A stretch of 64,000 nt of DNA from CALJXB01 sp965225935 (GCA_965225935.1 CBDDCC010000015.1:316805-380804); one strand, 5' to 3'; positions 7,649 to 20,162 are shown, numbered from the stretch's first letter. A program made the numbers and translations. Notes: generated by a model from the letters alone, not told the origin.

Positions 7649-8176
7649 TCAATCGGCAGCGGGTTGCGCCTGGGCTTCCTTCTCCCTCGTCACGCACGCG
7701 CACGACATGGCGAGCGTGAAACGACCCGCCCGGCTTTGCTGCAGCTGGCAATAGGAGATGATCTTGCCGCAGCCGTTGTCTTCGCACCAAAACTCCTTAC
7801 CGTTCATCATCAACTGGCATATGGGTGCGTCCGGGTGGGGCTGATCGAAGTCGCAGGAGCACCGAAAGCTATGGATGGTTTGTTTTCTGTTCGGGTCCGC
7901 GGAGGTTGACAAGACGACCTTGCAGAAATGTTCCGGCATATCGAGGCACAAGGCCCGTGCCGCGATGAGTTTTTCTCCCCTGAGCTCCATTGGCCAGAAC
8001 TCGACCACGAGGCCCTTCGGCTCGAGACGCCCCACGTGCGTCGCGTCCTTCACGAACTGCTTGATGTCATCAGTGTCGAAAAGAAAGACGTCACCTTCAT
8101 CGAGCTCAATCGCTTGTCCCTCCTTCAACTGATTGAGAGCAATTATTCGTCGCGGCATCACAGCTTGGAGTTCCAT
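7649..8176 (-). CDS. Cys-rich hypothetical protein
   Basis: A 175-residue cytoplasmic-looking protein of unknown family. The C-terminal half contains a cluster FRCSCDF, PICQL, EFWCEDNGCGK, ISYCQL and SCAC, giving at least seven Cys residues plus His that could bind one or two zinc ions. The N-terminal half (RIIALNQLKEGQAIELDEGDVFLFD) looks like a small beta domain. The start at 8176 has a GGAGAGGGGG ribosome-binding site close upstream. Base composition is less GC-rich than the flanks, and the gene lies on the 3' side of a tRNA-Lys gene, which hints at acquisition by transfer. Confidence 0.65.
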   Translation of the reverse strand: MELQAVMPRRIIALNQLKEGQAIELDEGDVFLFDTDDIKQFVKDATHVGRLEPKGLVVEFWPMELRGEKLIAARALCLDMPEHFCKVVLSTSADPNRKQTIHSFRCSCDFDQPHPDAPICQLMMNGKEFWCEDNGCGKIISYCQLQQSRAGRFTLAMSCACVTREKEAQAQPAAD

Positions 8177-8635
8177 TTGCCCCCTCTCCTCTATGATGAG
8201 CCGACTCCCGACGACCTTTGTCCTTCAGATCCACCATGTCGTGAGGTGCTAGCTCGTCGATTGTATAATCAGCTTGGCATTCTCTCAAATAGTGCGCAAC
8301 CTATACTGGCAGCCAGACTTGGCAGGTGCATCGGCACCGGGCGGCTCCCGATCAAAACCAAGCCCGCCGGAGAGCCGGGTCAGGGACACCAGCCGAAACA
8401 CCGCAGGCGATCCCGATTCCTAGACCGGGCTCGACATGGGAGAGCGGAGACAGGCTATCAAGAGTGAGGCCTTTCGGTGAACGAGCGCGGCGACGGCGAT
8501 CGCAACCGGCCCGGCGCCCGAGAGAACCGGCCCGATGGGCAAGACCCGCGAACGGTGCTGCTGCTGCAGCTACGCTGCAAAGACCGGCTTGAACCAGCAG
8601 CAAGCGACGTTCGAGCCACAAGCGCCAGGGATGAC
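8177..8635. other. gene-free spacer between the Cys-rich gene and tRNA-Lys
   Basis: About 460 bases in which I find no gene with credible protein features. The left 130 bases are moderately AT-rich and probably hold the promoter of the gene at 7649-8176. The right part is GC-rich and contains nothing I can name. I looked for a repeat of the tRNA 3' end that would mark an integrated element and did not see one. Confidence 0.5.
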
Positions 8636-8711
8636 TGGTAGGCCCGGCAGGGATCGAACCTGCGACACCCTGATTAAAAGTCAGGTGCTCTACCGACTGA
8701 GCTACGGGCCC
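8636..8711 (-). tRNA. tRNA-Lys (anticodon TTT)
   Basis: Read on the minus strand, the 76-base sequence starts GGGCCCG, has the D-arm TAGCTCAGTCGGTAGAGC, the anticodon stem-loop CCTGACTTTTAATCAGG with TTT in the loop, and the T-arm GCAGGTTCGATCCCTGC. It ends CGGGCCT-A-CCA. The acceptor arms pair over seven bases (one G-U) and CCA is encoded. Confidence 0.97.
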
Positions 8712-8878
8712 CCAAACGCGCCGCACGTGCCGACCGAGCGGACGGATCGCCCTGCGCGGACGGATCGCTCTCCGCGGACGGGCCGCCCGGGCGCGGCGGC
8801 GGCGACATTAGGGCGGCCGTTGGGCCCGGTCAACCGGGCGCCGGACGGTCCGGGCGGCTTGCCGGCCTCCGCGCTCTG

Positions 8879-9790
8879 CTATGGGCTCCCGGCCCGCGCC
8901 TGGCGGTGTGCGATCTCCACTGCCAGGGCGGCGGCGGGGTTGCGTGCGTCGGCCTCTTCGCCCGCCTCCGCCCGGGCCTTTGCCGCCAGATAGGCCGGGT
9001 CGCCCCAGGCCCGCAGCAGGGCTTGGAAAGCCTCGTGGCGCGCGGTGTCGAAGGCGGTGGTCTCGCCCTCGAGGCCGATCGCCGGATGGGGCGGATAGAC
9101 CTCGAGGCAAGCGCGCCAGTCCTCGGGCACCGGTGTCTTGGGGTCGTGGGTGAGGTTCGCCGCCAGGCGCTCGGGGAAGAGGTGGGTGTGGGGACCCAGC
9201 GGCGTGCGCTCGCGCGGGATCGGCGCGCTCACCTCGATGCGCGCGAGCGCCGAGGTGACCACCCGCGCGGGGTTGGCCGCCAGCAGCGCGCCCATGAGCT
9301 CCGCCGGCCAGCCGTCGAGGGGCGTGCCGCAGTGGGCCCTGAGGCGCGCGATCAAGGCGGGATCGTCGGTGCGCACGCAGAAATCGACGTGGCGCGCGCC
9401 GACCCCCAGATCGAACAGCAGGGCCGCCCGGTCCTCCGCCCTCACCGCCCCGCCGTCGGGCCCGAGCTCGGTGAGCGCCTTCCGGCCGCCCAGGTGCGCC
9501 GCCGCCGCGGGCAGGCAGAAGAGCAGGCCATGCAGCCAGCGCCCTGGGTGACGGCTCAGCGTCTCGTAGGCGAGCGGCCGCGCGTTGTCGCGCCAGGCGA
9601 CCCGGATCGCGCCGCGGGGCGTCGCGGCGCCCAGGCCGTCCCCGGCCACCTCCCAGGGTTCGTCCGCCGCCCGCAGGAACTCGGCCGAGGCCGCCGGCAC
9701 GCCGATAGCGAAGCTCGCCGCCGGATCCACAAGCAGGCGGCGCAGCGCTTCCCGCGGATCGCCGGCCCCGAATGGGTTCCCCTCGGTCAT
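8879..9790 (-). CDS. DUF6925-like protein
   Basis: A 303-residue soluble protein with the opening DPREALRRLLVDPAASFAIGVPAASAEFLRAADEP and a later GGIRV-like strand, a pattern I associate with the DUF6925 family. The name is recalled by pattern, not searched. There are no membrane segments or signal peptide. The frame is open far upstream across the SDR gene, but the ATG at 9790 begins ten bases after the SDR stop and gives the family-like N-terminus. It is very probably co-transcribed with the SDR gene, suggesting a shared pathway, which is unknown. Confidence 0.6.
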   Translation of the reverse strand: MTEGNPFGAGDPREALRRLLVDPAASFAIGVPAASAEFLRAADEPWEVAGDGLGAATPRGAIRVAWRDNARPLAYETLSRHPGRWLHGLLFCLPAAAAHLGGRKALTELGPDGGAVRAEDRAALLFDLGVGARHVDFCVRTDDPALIARLRAHCGTPLDGWPAELMGALLAANPARVVTSALARIEVSAPIPRERTPLGPHTHLFPERLAANLTHDPKTPVPEDWRACLEVYPPHPAIGLEGETTAFDTARHEAFQALLRAWGDPAYLAAKARAEAGEEADARNPAAALAVEIAHRQARAGSP

Positions 9791-9800
9791 GAGCGCCCCG

Positions 9801-10622
9801 TCAGAAGTGCGCCAGGTAGCCGCCGTCCACCGCCAGCACCTGTCCGGTGACGTAGGAGGCGGCCGGCGAGACCAGGAACAGCACGGCGCCGGCGATCTCC
9901 TCGGGCCGGCCCCAGCGGCCCAGCGACGAGCGCTGCGCCAGCCACTCGGCGATCTTCGGGTCCGCCGCCATCTCGGCGTTGGCCTCGGTGGCGAAGAAGC
10001 CCGGGGCAACGGCATTGACGGTGATGCCGTGGCGGCCCAGCTCGGCGGCGGCGGTGCGGGTCAGCGCCTCCAGGCCGCCCTTGGCCGTGCTGTAGGCGGC
10101 GTCCAGGCCGCTGGCGAGCGGGCCGGCGATGGAGGTGACATTGACGATGCGCCCGCCGCCCATGGGTATCATCAGCTCGGCTGCCCGGCGCGTGAGGCCG
10201 AAGGGCGCCACCAGGTCGACCTCCATAAGCCGGCGCACCCCCGCCAGGTCGAACTCCAGGATCCCGCGCCGGTCGCGCCGGCCGACGTTGTTCACCAGGA
10301 CGTCGAGGCGGCCGTGGGTCTCGGCGATCCACTCGAAGGCGCCGGCCACGGCGGCCTCGTCGGCCACGTCGAAGGCCAGCGCCTCGGTCGTCCCGCCGGA
10401 GGCCGTTCCGCCGGGACCCTTCGCGCCTTCCGCGGCGACCTGCGCCACCGCCTCCTGCAGGGTCTCGGGATGGCGGCCGTTCACCAGCACCCGGGCACCG
10501 GCCCCCGCAAGAGCCTTGGCGATCTCCAGACCCAAACCACGGCGGGAGCCGGTCACCAGGGCCACCTGCCCCTTCAGCGAGAAGGAGCGTTCCAGTGGGG
10601 AGACTTTGGCCGTGGGGGTCAT
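9801..10622 (-). CDS. SDR family NAD(P)-dependent oxidoreductase
   Basis: A 273-residue classical short-chain dehydrogenase/reductase. The cofactor motif TGSRRGLG is at about residues 25-32, NNVG is in the middle, the catalytic Ser is in VTSIAG and the Tyr-Lys pair is in YSTAKGG. The C-terminus (GQVLAVDGGY) is typical of the gluconate 5-dehydrogenase/3-oxoacyl-ACP-reductase branch. About 15 extra Gly/Ala-rich residues sit between the second and third strands. The substrate is not predictable. It heads a two-gene unit with the DUF6925-like protein. Confidence 0.88.
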   Translation of the reverse strand: MTPTAKVSPLERSFSLKGQVALVTGSRRGLGLEIAKALAGAGARVLVNGRHPETLQEAVAQVAAEGAKGPGGTASGGTTEALAFDVADEAAVAGAFEWIAETHGRLDVLVNNVGRRDRRGILEFDLAGVRRLMEVDLVAPFGLTRRAAELMIPMGGGRIVNVTSIAGPLASGLDAAYSTAKGGLEALTRTAAAELGRHGITVNAVAPGFFATEANAEMAADPKIAEWLAQRSSLGRWGRPEEIAGAVLFLVSPAASYVTGQVLAVDGGYLAHF

Positions 10623-10703
10623 GGCGCCACGTCCTTTCCGCGCCCAAGACGGAAGCCCGGCTCGCCGAAAAGACGCGCGCGAGGCGGGGTAGGCGCGCCG
10701 CCG

Positions 10704-11240
10704 CTACTCGCCGGACTGCAGGTTCGCGGCGATTCGCTTGGCGACCCGGGGGCTGACGAAGGAGCTCACGTCGCCGCCCAGGCGGGCGATCTCCTTCACC
10801 AGTTGGGAGGAGATGAACTGCTGGCGCTCCGAAGCAGTCAGGAAGACCGTCTCCACCTCCGGGTTCAGGCGCGCGTTCATGGAGGCCATCTGGAACTCGT
10901 ACTCGAAGTCGGAGACCGCGCGCAGACCGCGGATGATGAGGGACGCGCCCATCTCCTCGGCGAAGTGCATCAGCAAGTTGGTGAAGGCGCGCACCTCCAC
11001 CTCGGCGCCGTTGGTGCCCAGGCTCGACAGCTCCTCGCGCACCAGCTCGACCCGTTCCTCGACCCCGAACATGGGACCCTTGCCCGGGTTGCCGGCGACC
11101 CCGATCACCAGCCGGTCGACCACCCGGGTCGCCCGCTGGATGATGTCGCAGTGCCCGACGGTAATGGGGTCGAAGGTGCCGGGATAGATCCCGACCAGGG
11201 TCGGCCTGGTGAGCGACCTGGCGGGCGGCCTGGCCATCAC
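10704..11240 (-). CDS. coaD: phosphopantetheine adenylyltransferase
   Basis: A 178-residue enzyme that converts 4'-phosphopantetheine and ATP to dephospho-CoA, the fourth step of CoA synthesis. The nucleotidyltransferase motif GTFDPITVGHCDII (TxGH) is at about residues 20-33, IIRGLRAVSDFEYEFQMA is the family signature, and the ISSQLVKEI segment near the C-terminus completes the ATP site. About ten residues precede the usual start. The gene start overlaps the gyrA stop by four bases, so the two are translationally coupled. Confidence 0.97.
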   Translation of the reverse strand: MMARPPARSLTRPTLVGIYPGTFDPITVGHCDIIQRATRVVDRLVIGVAGNPGKGPMFGVEERVELVREELSSLGTNGAEVEVRAFTNLLMHFAEEMGASLIIRGLRAVSDFEYEFQMASMNARLNPEVETVFLTASERQQFISSQLVKEIARLGGDVSSFVSPRVAKRIAANLQSGE

Positions 11241-14056
11241 GCACCCTCCTCCGGCGTTTCGCCGGCCGCGCCCGTGGCGCTTTCGCCGGTCTCGTGGCCT
11301 TCGCCGTCGTCATCCGTCTCGGTGTATTCGTCGGTCTCGCCGTTTTCGCCGTTCTCGCCATCCATGTCGTCCAGGCGCGCGACCGAGACCACCCGCTCGT
11401 CCTCGTCCACGTGGAAGACGCGCACGCCGCGGGTGCTGCGCCCGACGATGCGGATGTCGGCGACCGGGCAGCGGATGAGCTGGCCGCCGTCGGTGACCAG
11501 CACCAGCTCGTTCCCCGGCTCCACGGGGAAGGCCGCCACGACCCGGGCCTCGGGCTTGGACTTGCCGCGCCCCAGCTCCATGTTGGCGACCCCCTGCCCG
11601 CCGCGTCCGGCGACCCGGTACTCGTAGGCCGAGGAGCGCTTGCCCAGGCCGTCGTCGGCGATCGAGAGGATGAACTCCTCGGCCGCCTCGAGCTCGGCGT
11701 AGCGCGTCTCGTCGATCTCGACGCCCGCGTCCTCGGGCGCGCAGGGCGCGCCCTCCTCGCCGTTCTCGCTCCGGCGCCGGGCGGCGGCGAGGCGGAGATA
11801 GGCGTCGCGCTCCTCCACCGAGACCGACATGTGGCCGAGGATTGTCATGGAGATGACCTGGTCGCCTTCGGCCAGCTTGATGCCGCGCACGCCGACCGAG
11901 TTACGGCCCGAGAAGACCCGCACGTCCTCCACGGGGAAGCGGATGCACTTGCCCTTGGACGTGGCCAGCAGGACGTCGTCGTCGCTGTTGCAGACCTGCA
12001 CGTTGACCAGGCGGGAGTCCTCCTCCTCCAGCTTCATGGCGATCTTGCCGTTGGCCATGATGCGGGTGAAGTCCGACAGGCGGTTGCGCCGCACGGTGCC
12101 GCTGGAGGTGGCGAACATGACGTCCATCTCGCCCCAGGTCTCCTCGTCCTCGGGCATGGGCATGGCGGTGGTGATGGTCTCGCCCTCGCGCAAGGGAAGC
12201 AGGTTGACCAGCGCCTTGCCGCGGGACTGGGGCGTGCCCTGGGGCAGCTGATAGACCTTCAGCTTGTAGGCGATGCCGCGCGACGAGAAGAACAGCACCG
12301 GCGTATGGGTGTCACAGACGAAGACCTGGCTGACGAAGTCCTCCTCCCGGGTCGACATGCCAGCCCGGCCCTTGCCGCCGCGGCGCTGGGCCCGGTAGGT
12401 GGAGAGGGGCACCCGCTTGATGTAGCCGCCGTGGGACACGGTGACCACCATCTCCTCGCGAGGGATCAGGTCCTCCACGTCCTGCTCGAACTCCAGCTCC
12501 TCGATCACCGTGCGGCGCGGATCGCCAAAGCGCGCCTTCATCTCTAGGAGCTCGTCCCGCAGGATGGCGAGCAGACGCTCGCGGGACTCGAGGATCGCCA
12601 GGTACTCGGCGATCTGCTTGGCGAGCGCCTCCAGCTCCTCGCCGATCTTCTCCCGCTCGAGGCCGGTCAGGCGCTGCAGGCGCAGGTCGAGGATCGCCTT
12701 GGCCTGAGTCTCGGAGAGCCGGTAGGTGCCGTCCTCGCCCAGCTCGTGGCCCGGCTCGTCGATCAGGCGGATCAGCGGCGCCACGTCGGAGGCCGGCCAG
12801 GCCCGGGCCATGAGGCCCTCGCGGGCGGCCTGAGGATCCGGCGCGGCGCGGATCAGCTTCACCACATCGTCGATGTTGGCCACCGCGATGGCCAGGCCCG
12901 CCAGCACGTGGGCCCGGGCCCGAGCCTTGCCCAGCTCGAAGACCGTGCGCCGGGTGATGACCTCCTCGCGGAACTCGACGAAGGCGGCGATCACCCGCTT
13001 GAGGTCGAGCAGCTCCGGCCGGCCGCCATTGAGCGCCAGCATGTTGACGCCGAAGCTCGATTGCAGCGGGGTGTAGCGGTAGAGCTGGTTGAGGACCACG
13101 TCGGCCATGGCGTCACGGCGCAGGTCGACCACCACGCGCAGGCCCTGGCGGTCGGACTCGTCGCGCAGATCGGCGATGCCCTCGATGGTCTTCTCCCGCA
13201 CCAGGTCGGCGATGCGCTCGAGCATGCGCGCCTTGTTCACCTGGTAGGGGATCTCGGTGATGACGATGGACTGGCGGTCCCGGGCGCCCTCCTCGATCGT
13301 CGCCTTGCCGCGCATGACCACCGAGCCGCGGCCCAGGTGGTAGGCCTCGCGGATGCCCGCCTTGCCGAGGATGAGGGCGCCGGTCGGAAAGTCCGGTCCC
13401 GGCACGTAGGCCATCAGCTCGTCGATGGAGATCGCCGGGTCGTCCACGTAGGCGCAGCAGGCGTCGATCACCTCGCCCAGATTGTGGGGCGGGATGTTGG
13501 TCGCCATGCCGACGGCGATGCCGCCGGCGCCGTTCACCAGCAGGTTCGGGATGGCGGCCGGCAGGATCACCGGCTCGCGCGAGGTCTCGTCGTAGTTGGC
13601 CTGGAAGTCGACCGTGTCGCGCTCGATGTCCTCGAGCAGCGCTTCGCTCGCCGCGCGGGTCAGGCGCACCTCGGTGTAGCGCATGGCCGCCGGCGGGTCG
13701 CCGTCCATGGAGCCGAAGTTGCCCTGGCCGTCCACCAGCAGCAGGCGCATGGCGAAGTCCTGGGCCATGCGCACCATGGCGTCGTAGATCGCCTGGTCGC
13801 CGTGGGGGTGGTATTTGCCCATCACGTCGCCGACGATGCGCGCCGACTTGCGGTAGGCCCGGTTCCAGTCGTAGCCCTCCTCCTTCATGGCGTAGAGGAT
13901 GCGGCGGTGGACGGGCTTCAGGCCGTCGCGCACGTCGGGCAGCGCCCGGGCCACGATCACGCTCATGGCGTAATCGAGGTAGGAGCGCTTCATCTCCTCT
14001 TCGATCGTCACCGGGGTGACGTCGGAGGGCTCCGGCGGAAGGGTCGTGTCGCTCAA
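11237..14056 (-). CDS. gyrA: DNA gyrase subunit A
   Basis: A 939-residue type II topoisomerase subunit that cuts and rejoins DNA with GyrB to introduce negative supercoils. The catalytic Tyr is Tyr127 in MRYTEVRL, the winged-helix region reads GKYHPHGDQAIYD, and the GyrA box QRRGGKG begins the C-terminal DNA-wrapping domain. The residue at the position of E. coli Ser83 is Gln88. The last about 50 residues are very acidic. The start is TTG at 14056 with AGGA upstream; this fits family N-termini better than an internal ATG in EEEMKRSYLDYAMS. Confidence 0.97.
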   Translation of the reverse strand: MSDTTLPPEPSDVTPVTIEEEMKRSYLDYAMSVIVARALPDVRDGLKPVHRRILYAMKEEGYDWNRAYRKSARIVGDVMGKYHPHGDQAIYDAMVRMAQDFAMRLLLVDGQGNFGSMDGDPPAAMRYTEVRLTRAASEALLEDIERDTVDFQANYDETSREPVILPAAIPNLLVNGAGGIAVGMATNIPPHNLGEVIDACCAYVDDPAISIDELMAYVPGPDFPTGALILGKAGIREAYHLGRGSVVMRGKATIEEGARDRQSIVITEIPYQVNKARMLERIADLVREKTIEGIADLRDESDRQGLRVVVDLRRDAMADVVLNQLYRYTPLQSSFGVNMLALNGGRPELLDLKRVIAAFVEFREEVITRRTVFELGKARARAHVLAGLAIAVANIDDVVKLIRAAPDPQAAREGLMARAWPASDVAPLIRLIDEPGHELGEDGTYRLSETQAKAILDLRLQRLTGLEREKIGEELEALAKQIAEYLAILESRERLLAILRDELLEMKARFGDPRRTVIEELEFEQDVEDLIPREEMVVTVSHGGYIKRVPLSTYRAQRRGGKGRAGMSTREEDFVSQVFVCDTHTPVLFFSSRGIAYKLKVYQLPQGTPQSRGKALVNLLPLREGETITTAMPMPEDEETWGEMDVMFATSSGTVRRNRLSDFTRIMANGKIAMKLEEEDSRLVNVQVCNSDDDVLLATSKGKCIRFPVEDVRVFSGRNSVGVRGIKLAEGDQVISMTILGHMSVSVEERDAYLRLAAARRRSENGEEGAPCAPEDAGVEIDETRYAELEAAEEFILSIADDGLGKRSSAYEYRVAGRGGQGVANMELGRGKSKPEARVVAAFPVEPGNELVLVTDGGQLIRCPVADIRIVGRSTRGVRVFHVDEDERVVSVARLDDMDGENGENGETDEYTETDDDGEGHETGESATGAAGETPEEGA

Positions 14057-14300
14057 GAAGCTGTCCTGTAACGGGCCCCGTGCCGCCGCCAGGCGGCACT
14101 CATTTCATCCAGCGATTTCAAGGTCTTCGAAGGTGGCTTCAAATGCGCAAACGGAGCCCGAATCGGCCCCGTACGAGCCCTGAAATCTAGCCGATCGGGC
14201 CCTTTCGGACAAGGACGGCGGCCCGCGCGGAAGACGGCCGAAAAGCGGCCGTTCAGGCCCTCTGGCGGCCGCCGGTCGCCCGTTCTGAGATGGCCCTGCC

Positions 14301-14942
14301 CTAACGCGTGCGCTGGACGCCGGAGCCGGCGTGGCGCAGCTCGTTCCACTGGCCGTAGGAGTCCTTCAGGTCCAGCTTGATGGCGGCGTCGGCCTTGGTG
14401 GAGGCATTGCCGATCTCGGCCAGCTCGAACTCGATGCCGTCCGGGATGTCGATGCGCACCCGGTGCTCGGCCCCGTCGACCGGGTTCCTGATCGGCTCGC
14501 CGGTCGATTCCAGCACGCCGGGGATGACGATCCGAGCCGTGCGGGCCTCCAGGTCCACCTCGTACTCGATGGGCTTGAAGAGTGGCTCGTGGACCGTGCT
14601 GGACATGGCGTGGAAGACCCACCAGTGGGTCGCCGCCTCGTCGGTCTCGCCGCCGTAGACCACGGTTTGGAGGGCGTGGCGCTGGGCCTCGTCGGCGCGC
14701 TCGTCGATGATGGCCTGCATCTCGCCGTTGCCCTCGAAGATGGCGCCCGGCCAGGAGTAGAGCAGCGCCAGCTTGAGGCCGCTCAGGTCGGTGTCGCCGA
14801 AATGGCCCTTGTCGATGCGCAGGACCTCGAAGCCCTGGCAGTTGCCGTTGCTCGGCCGGTCCTCGAACTGGCAGGGGCAGCTGTGGTTGCAGTTGCAGTT
14901 GCCGTAGGTCAGGCCTTCGACGTACCAGTCGATGTTCGCCAT
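14301..14942 (-). CDS. DUF1326 domain-containing protein
   Basis: A 213-residue protein of the DUF1326 family. The N-terminal Cys cluster GNCNCNHSCPCQFE and the following SNGNCQGFEVLRIDKGHFGD are diagnostic, as is HWWVFHAMSSTVHEPLFKPI in the middle. The Cys residues suggest metal binding, but no function is established for the family. It is followed by a 240-base spacer before gyrA and lies 27 bases downstream of ssb. Confidence 0.88.
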   Translation of the reverse strand: MANIDWYVEGLTYGNCNCNHSCPCQFEDRPSNGNCQGFEVLRIDKGHFGDTDLSGLKLALLYSWPGAIFEGNGEMQAIIDERADEAQRHALQTVVYGGETDEAATHWWVFHAMSSTVHEPLFKPIEYEVDLEARTARIVIPGVLESTGEPIRNPVDGAEHRVRIDIPDGIEFELAEIGNASTKADAAIKLDLKDSYGQWNELRHAGSGVQRTR

Positions 14943-14969
14943 GGTCGCCTCCCTGGATTGAAGGGGCCG

Positions 14970-15431
14970 CTAGAAGGGAATCTCGTCGTCCAGGTCGCCC
15001 CTGGACTCGCCGCCTGGAGCTGGGCCACCACCGCCGCCCCCGCCATAGTCGCCGCCGCCGAAGTCCCCGCCACCGCCGCCGCGGGTGTCCAGCATGGTCA
15101 TCTCGCCGCGGTAGCGCTGCAGCACGACCTCGGTGGTGTAGCGCTCCTGGCCCGACTGGTCGGTCCACTTGCGGGTCTGCAGCGAGCCCTCGAGATAGAC
15201 CTTGGAGCCCTTGCGCAGGTACTTCTCGGCCACGTCCGCCAGGCGGTCGTTGAAGATCACCACCCGGTGCCACTCGGTGCGCTCGCGCCGCTCGCCGGTG
15301 TTGCGGTCCTTCCAGGTGTCGGTCGTGGCGACCGAGAGGTGGCAGATCCGGGTGCCGTCCTGGGTGGTGCGGATCTCGGGATCGCGCCCCAGATTGCCGA
15401 TGAGAATGACCTTGTTGACCGTACCCGCCAT
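14970..15431 (-). CDS. ssb: single-stranded DNA-binding protein
   Basis: A 153-residue SSB with an N-terminal OB fold (MAGTVNKVILIGNLGRDPEIR; about residues 1-112), a Gly-rich flexible linker and the conserved acidic tip DDEIPF that recruits DNA repair and replication partners. It coats single-stranded DNA as a tetramer. The frame is open for another 150 codons upstream, but the family start is the ATG at 15431. It is divergent from uvrA across 400 bases, an arrangement common in proteobacteria and often controlled by an SOS box. I did not identify an operator with certainty. Confidence 0.97.
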   Translation of the reverse strand: MAGTVNKVILIGNLGRDPEIRTTQDGTRICHLSVATTDTWKDRNTGERRERTEWHRVVIFNDRLADVAEKYLRKGSKVYLEGSLQTRKWTDQSGQERYTTEVVLQRYRGEMTMLDTRGGGGGDFGGGDYGGGGGGGPAPGGESRGDLDDEIPF

Positions 15432-15833
15432 GCGCCTGCCCCGGATCTCGTGTTTTGCGGAAAGCTTACCGCACTCTAGCGCCCCGCACCCGACGCCGCC
15501 AGACGGGAATCTCGGGGTCGGAAACCGCCCTCCGCAGTATCCAAGGCGCGGAGATCCCGCGAGCCGACGCGCGGAGCGTATGCAGAATGCAGGCATGCAG
15601 CCGCAGATGTCAGGAGACTGGCGCAAGGCGGCGCCGAGCGCCCGACGGGGGGTCGCTTTTCCGCCTCGCTTACCCCATATTCTAGATCGCCGCCGTCTGG
15701 GACCTGCCGAGCCGAGGCGCGGCGGTCCGGCGCGGGGCACTCCCCGGAGCAGGCTTTTCCAGGAGCCGGCTTCTTCGGGGCGCCGCCGGAAGGTCCTTTC
15801 AAAGCAAGAACATCGGAGCCGTTGTCGGAGCAT

Positions 15834-18719
<2,886 letters not shown>

Positions 18720-18737
18720 AGGCGGCCGGAGGAAAGC

Positions 18738-19949
18738 ATGAGCGAGGTCATCGACAGGTCGCTGCAGGAAGAGGCTCGGATGAGGGTCCAGCCGGTGGTC
18801 GCCTGGCTGCTGGAGAACCGCCTGCGCATCGGCCGCACTCCCTTCCTCTTCTCCCGCTTCTGCGAGCGGCTGCGGGAGCTGGGCCTGCCGCTCGACCGGG
18901 CCACCATTCACATGCCCCAGCTCCATCCCCAGCTCTCCGCGCGCTCGCTCCTGTGGCTGCGCGAGGCCGGCGGCGCCGTGGAGACCGGCCACCGCCACGG
19001 CAACCGCAACGACACCTTCTACATCAAGAGCCCGGTGCGCCATATCTTCGAGGGTGGCGACGTGCTGCACTGCCCGATCGCCGAGAGCGGTGCCCAGCCC
19101 TTCCCGGTCCTGGACGACCTGCAGGCGACCGGCTTCCGGGACTACGTCATGCTGCCCATGCCCTTTTCGACCGGGCGGACAAACGCGGTCAGCTTCGCCA
19201 CCAAGGAGGCGGCCGGCCTGGGCGAGCTGGACCTGGCCGTCCTGGAGGCCAGCCTGCCGGCCTTCGCCGCCGTCCTGGAGCTGAACCACGTGCAGCGCAC
19301 GGCGCGCACCCTGCTCGACACCTACCTGGGACACGACAGCGGCTCGCGCATCCTGAACGGCGCCATCCGGCGCGGCGAGGGCGAGGAGATCCACGCCGTC
19401 GTCTGGTACTGCGACCTGCGCGGCTTCACCAGGCTCTCCCAGTGCCAGGAGCTCGAGCCGGTGATCGGCCTGCTGAACGACTACTTCGATTGTATGGCCC
19501 GGCCGGTCCAGGCGCGCGGCGGCGAGGTGCTGAAGTTCATCGGCGACGGCATGCTGGCCATCTTCCGCTGCGAGTCGACCAAGGAGGCCAAGTGCCAGGG
19601 CGCCGACCGGGCGATTGCCGCCGCCGAGGACGCGCTCGCCGGCATCGAGGCCCTCAACCGGGAGCGCGAGGCCGAGGGCGCGGCGCCCCTCAAGGTCGGC
19701 ATCGCCATCGCAGTGGGGAAGGTCATGTACGGCAACGTGGGTGCCGCCGACCGGCTCGACTTCACGGTGATCGGCCCGGTGGTGAACCTGGTCGCGCGTC
19801 TCGAGCCCCTGAGCGTAACCCTCGACCCGCCCATCGTCGTCTCCGAGGCGCTCGCCAGCGTCTCCAGCCGCCGCTTCCGCAGCCTCGGCCAGTTCGCCCT
19901 CAAGGGCATCGAAGGCGAACAGACCGCCCTCACCCCCGAACGGGAGTGA
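18738..19949 (+). CDS. class III adenylate/guanylate cyclase
   Basis: A 403-residue soluble protein. The C-terminal catalytic domain (about residues 210-390) starts VVWYCDLRGFTRLSQ, giving the first metal Asp, and has KFIGDGMLAIF for the second metal Asp and GKVMYGNVGAADRLDFTVIGPVVNLVARLE for the transition-state region. The N-terminal about 190 residues form an unnamed sensor-like domain seen in many alphaproteobacterial cyclases. There is no membrane segment. It makes cAMP or cGMP in response to an unknown signal. It starts 18 bases after uvrA and may be co-transcribed with it. Confidence 0.9.
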   Translation: MSEVIDRSLQEEARMRVQPVVAWLLENRLRIGRTPFLFSRFCERLRELGLPLDRATIHMPQLHPQLSARSLLWLREAGGAVETGHRHGNRNDTFYIKSPVRHIFEGGDVLHCPIAESGAQPFPVLDDLQATGFRDYVMLPMPFSTGRTNAVSFATKEAAGLGELDLAVLEASLPAFAAVLELNHVQRTARTLLDTYLGHDSGSRILNGAIRRGEGEEIHAVVWYCDLRGFTRLSQCQELEPVIGLLNDYFDCMARPVQARGGEVLKFIGDGMLAIFRCESTKEAKCQGADRAIAAAEDALAGIEALNREREAEGAAPLKVGIAIAVGKVMYGNVGAADRLDFTVIGPVVNLVARLEPLSVTLDPPIVVSEALASVSSRRFRSLGQFALKGIEGEQTALTPERE

Positions 19950-20162
19950 TGCAAATCATTTCAATCAGTTTCTTAAGCATTGAGTCCCCAAGGCTTGAAA
20001 GCGTCCACAGCATTGTTTGAACTTATCCTGTCCGCATACTACTCGAGCAAGCACTATTTGACTCTTCATTTGCGAGTATGAGTTCTTTCAAATGACAGTT
20101 TCGCGAACGCGACAATCGAAACCCTCTCCAAACACTGCATCTCAGAAAAGATGTGACCTGAA

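Noticed and set aside
8177..8711. Integrated element at tRNA-Lys
   Set aside because: I found no duplicated tRNA 3' end, integrase or phage gene, so the tRNA is not shown to be an attachment site.
12746..14071. Long plus-strand open frame opposite gyrA
   Set aside because: Antisense shadow of GyrA with biased composition and no domain features.
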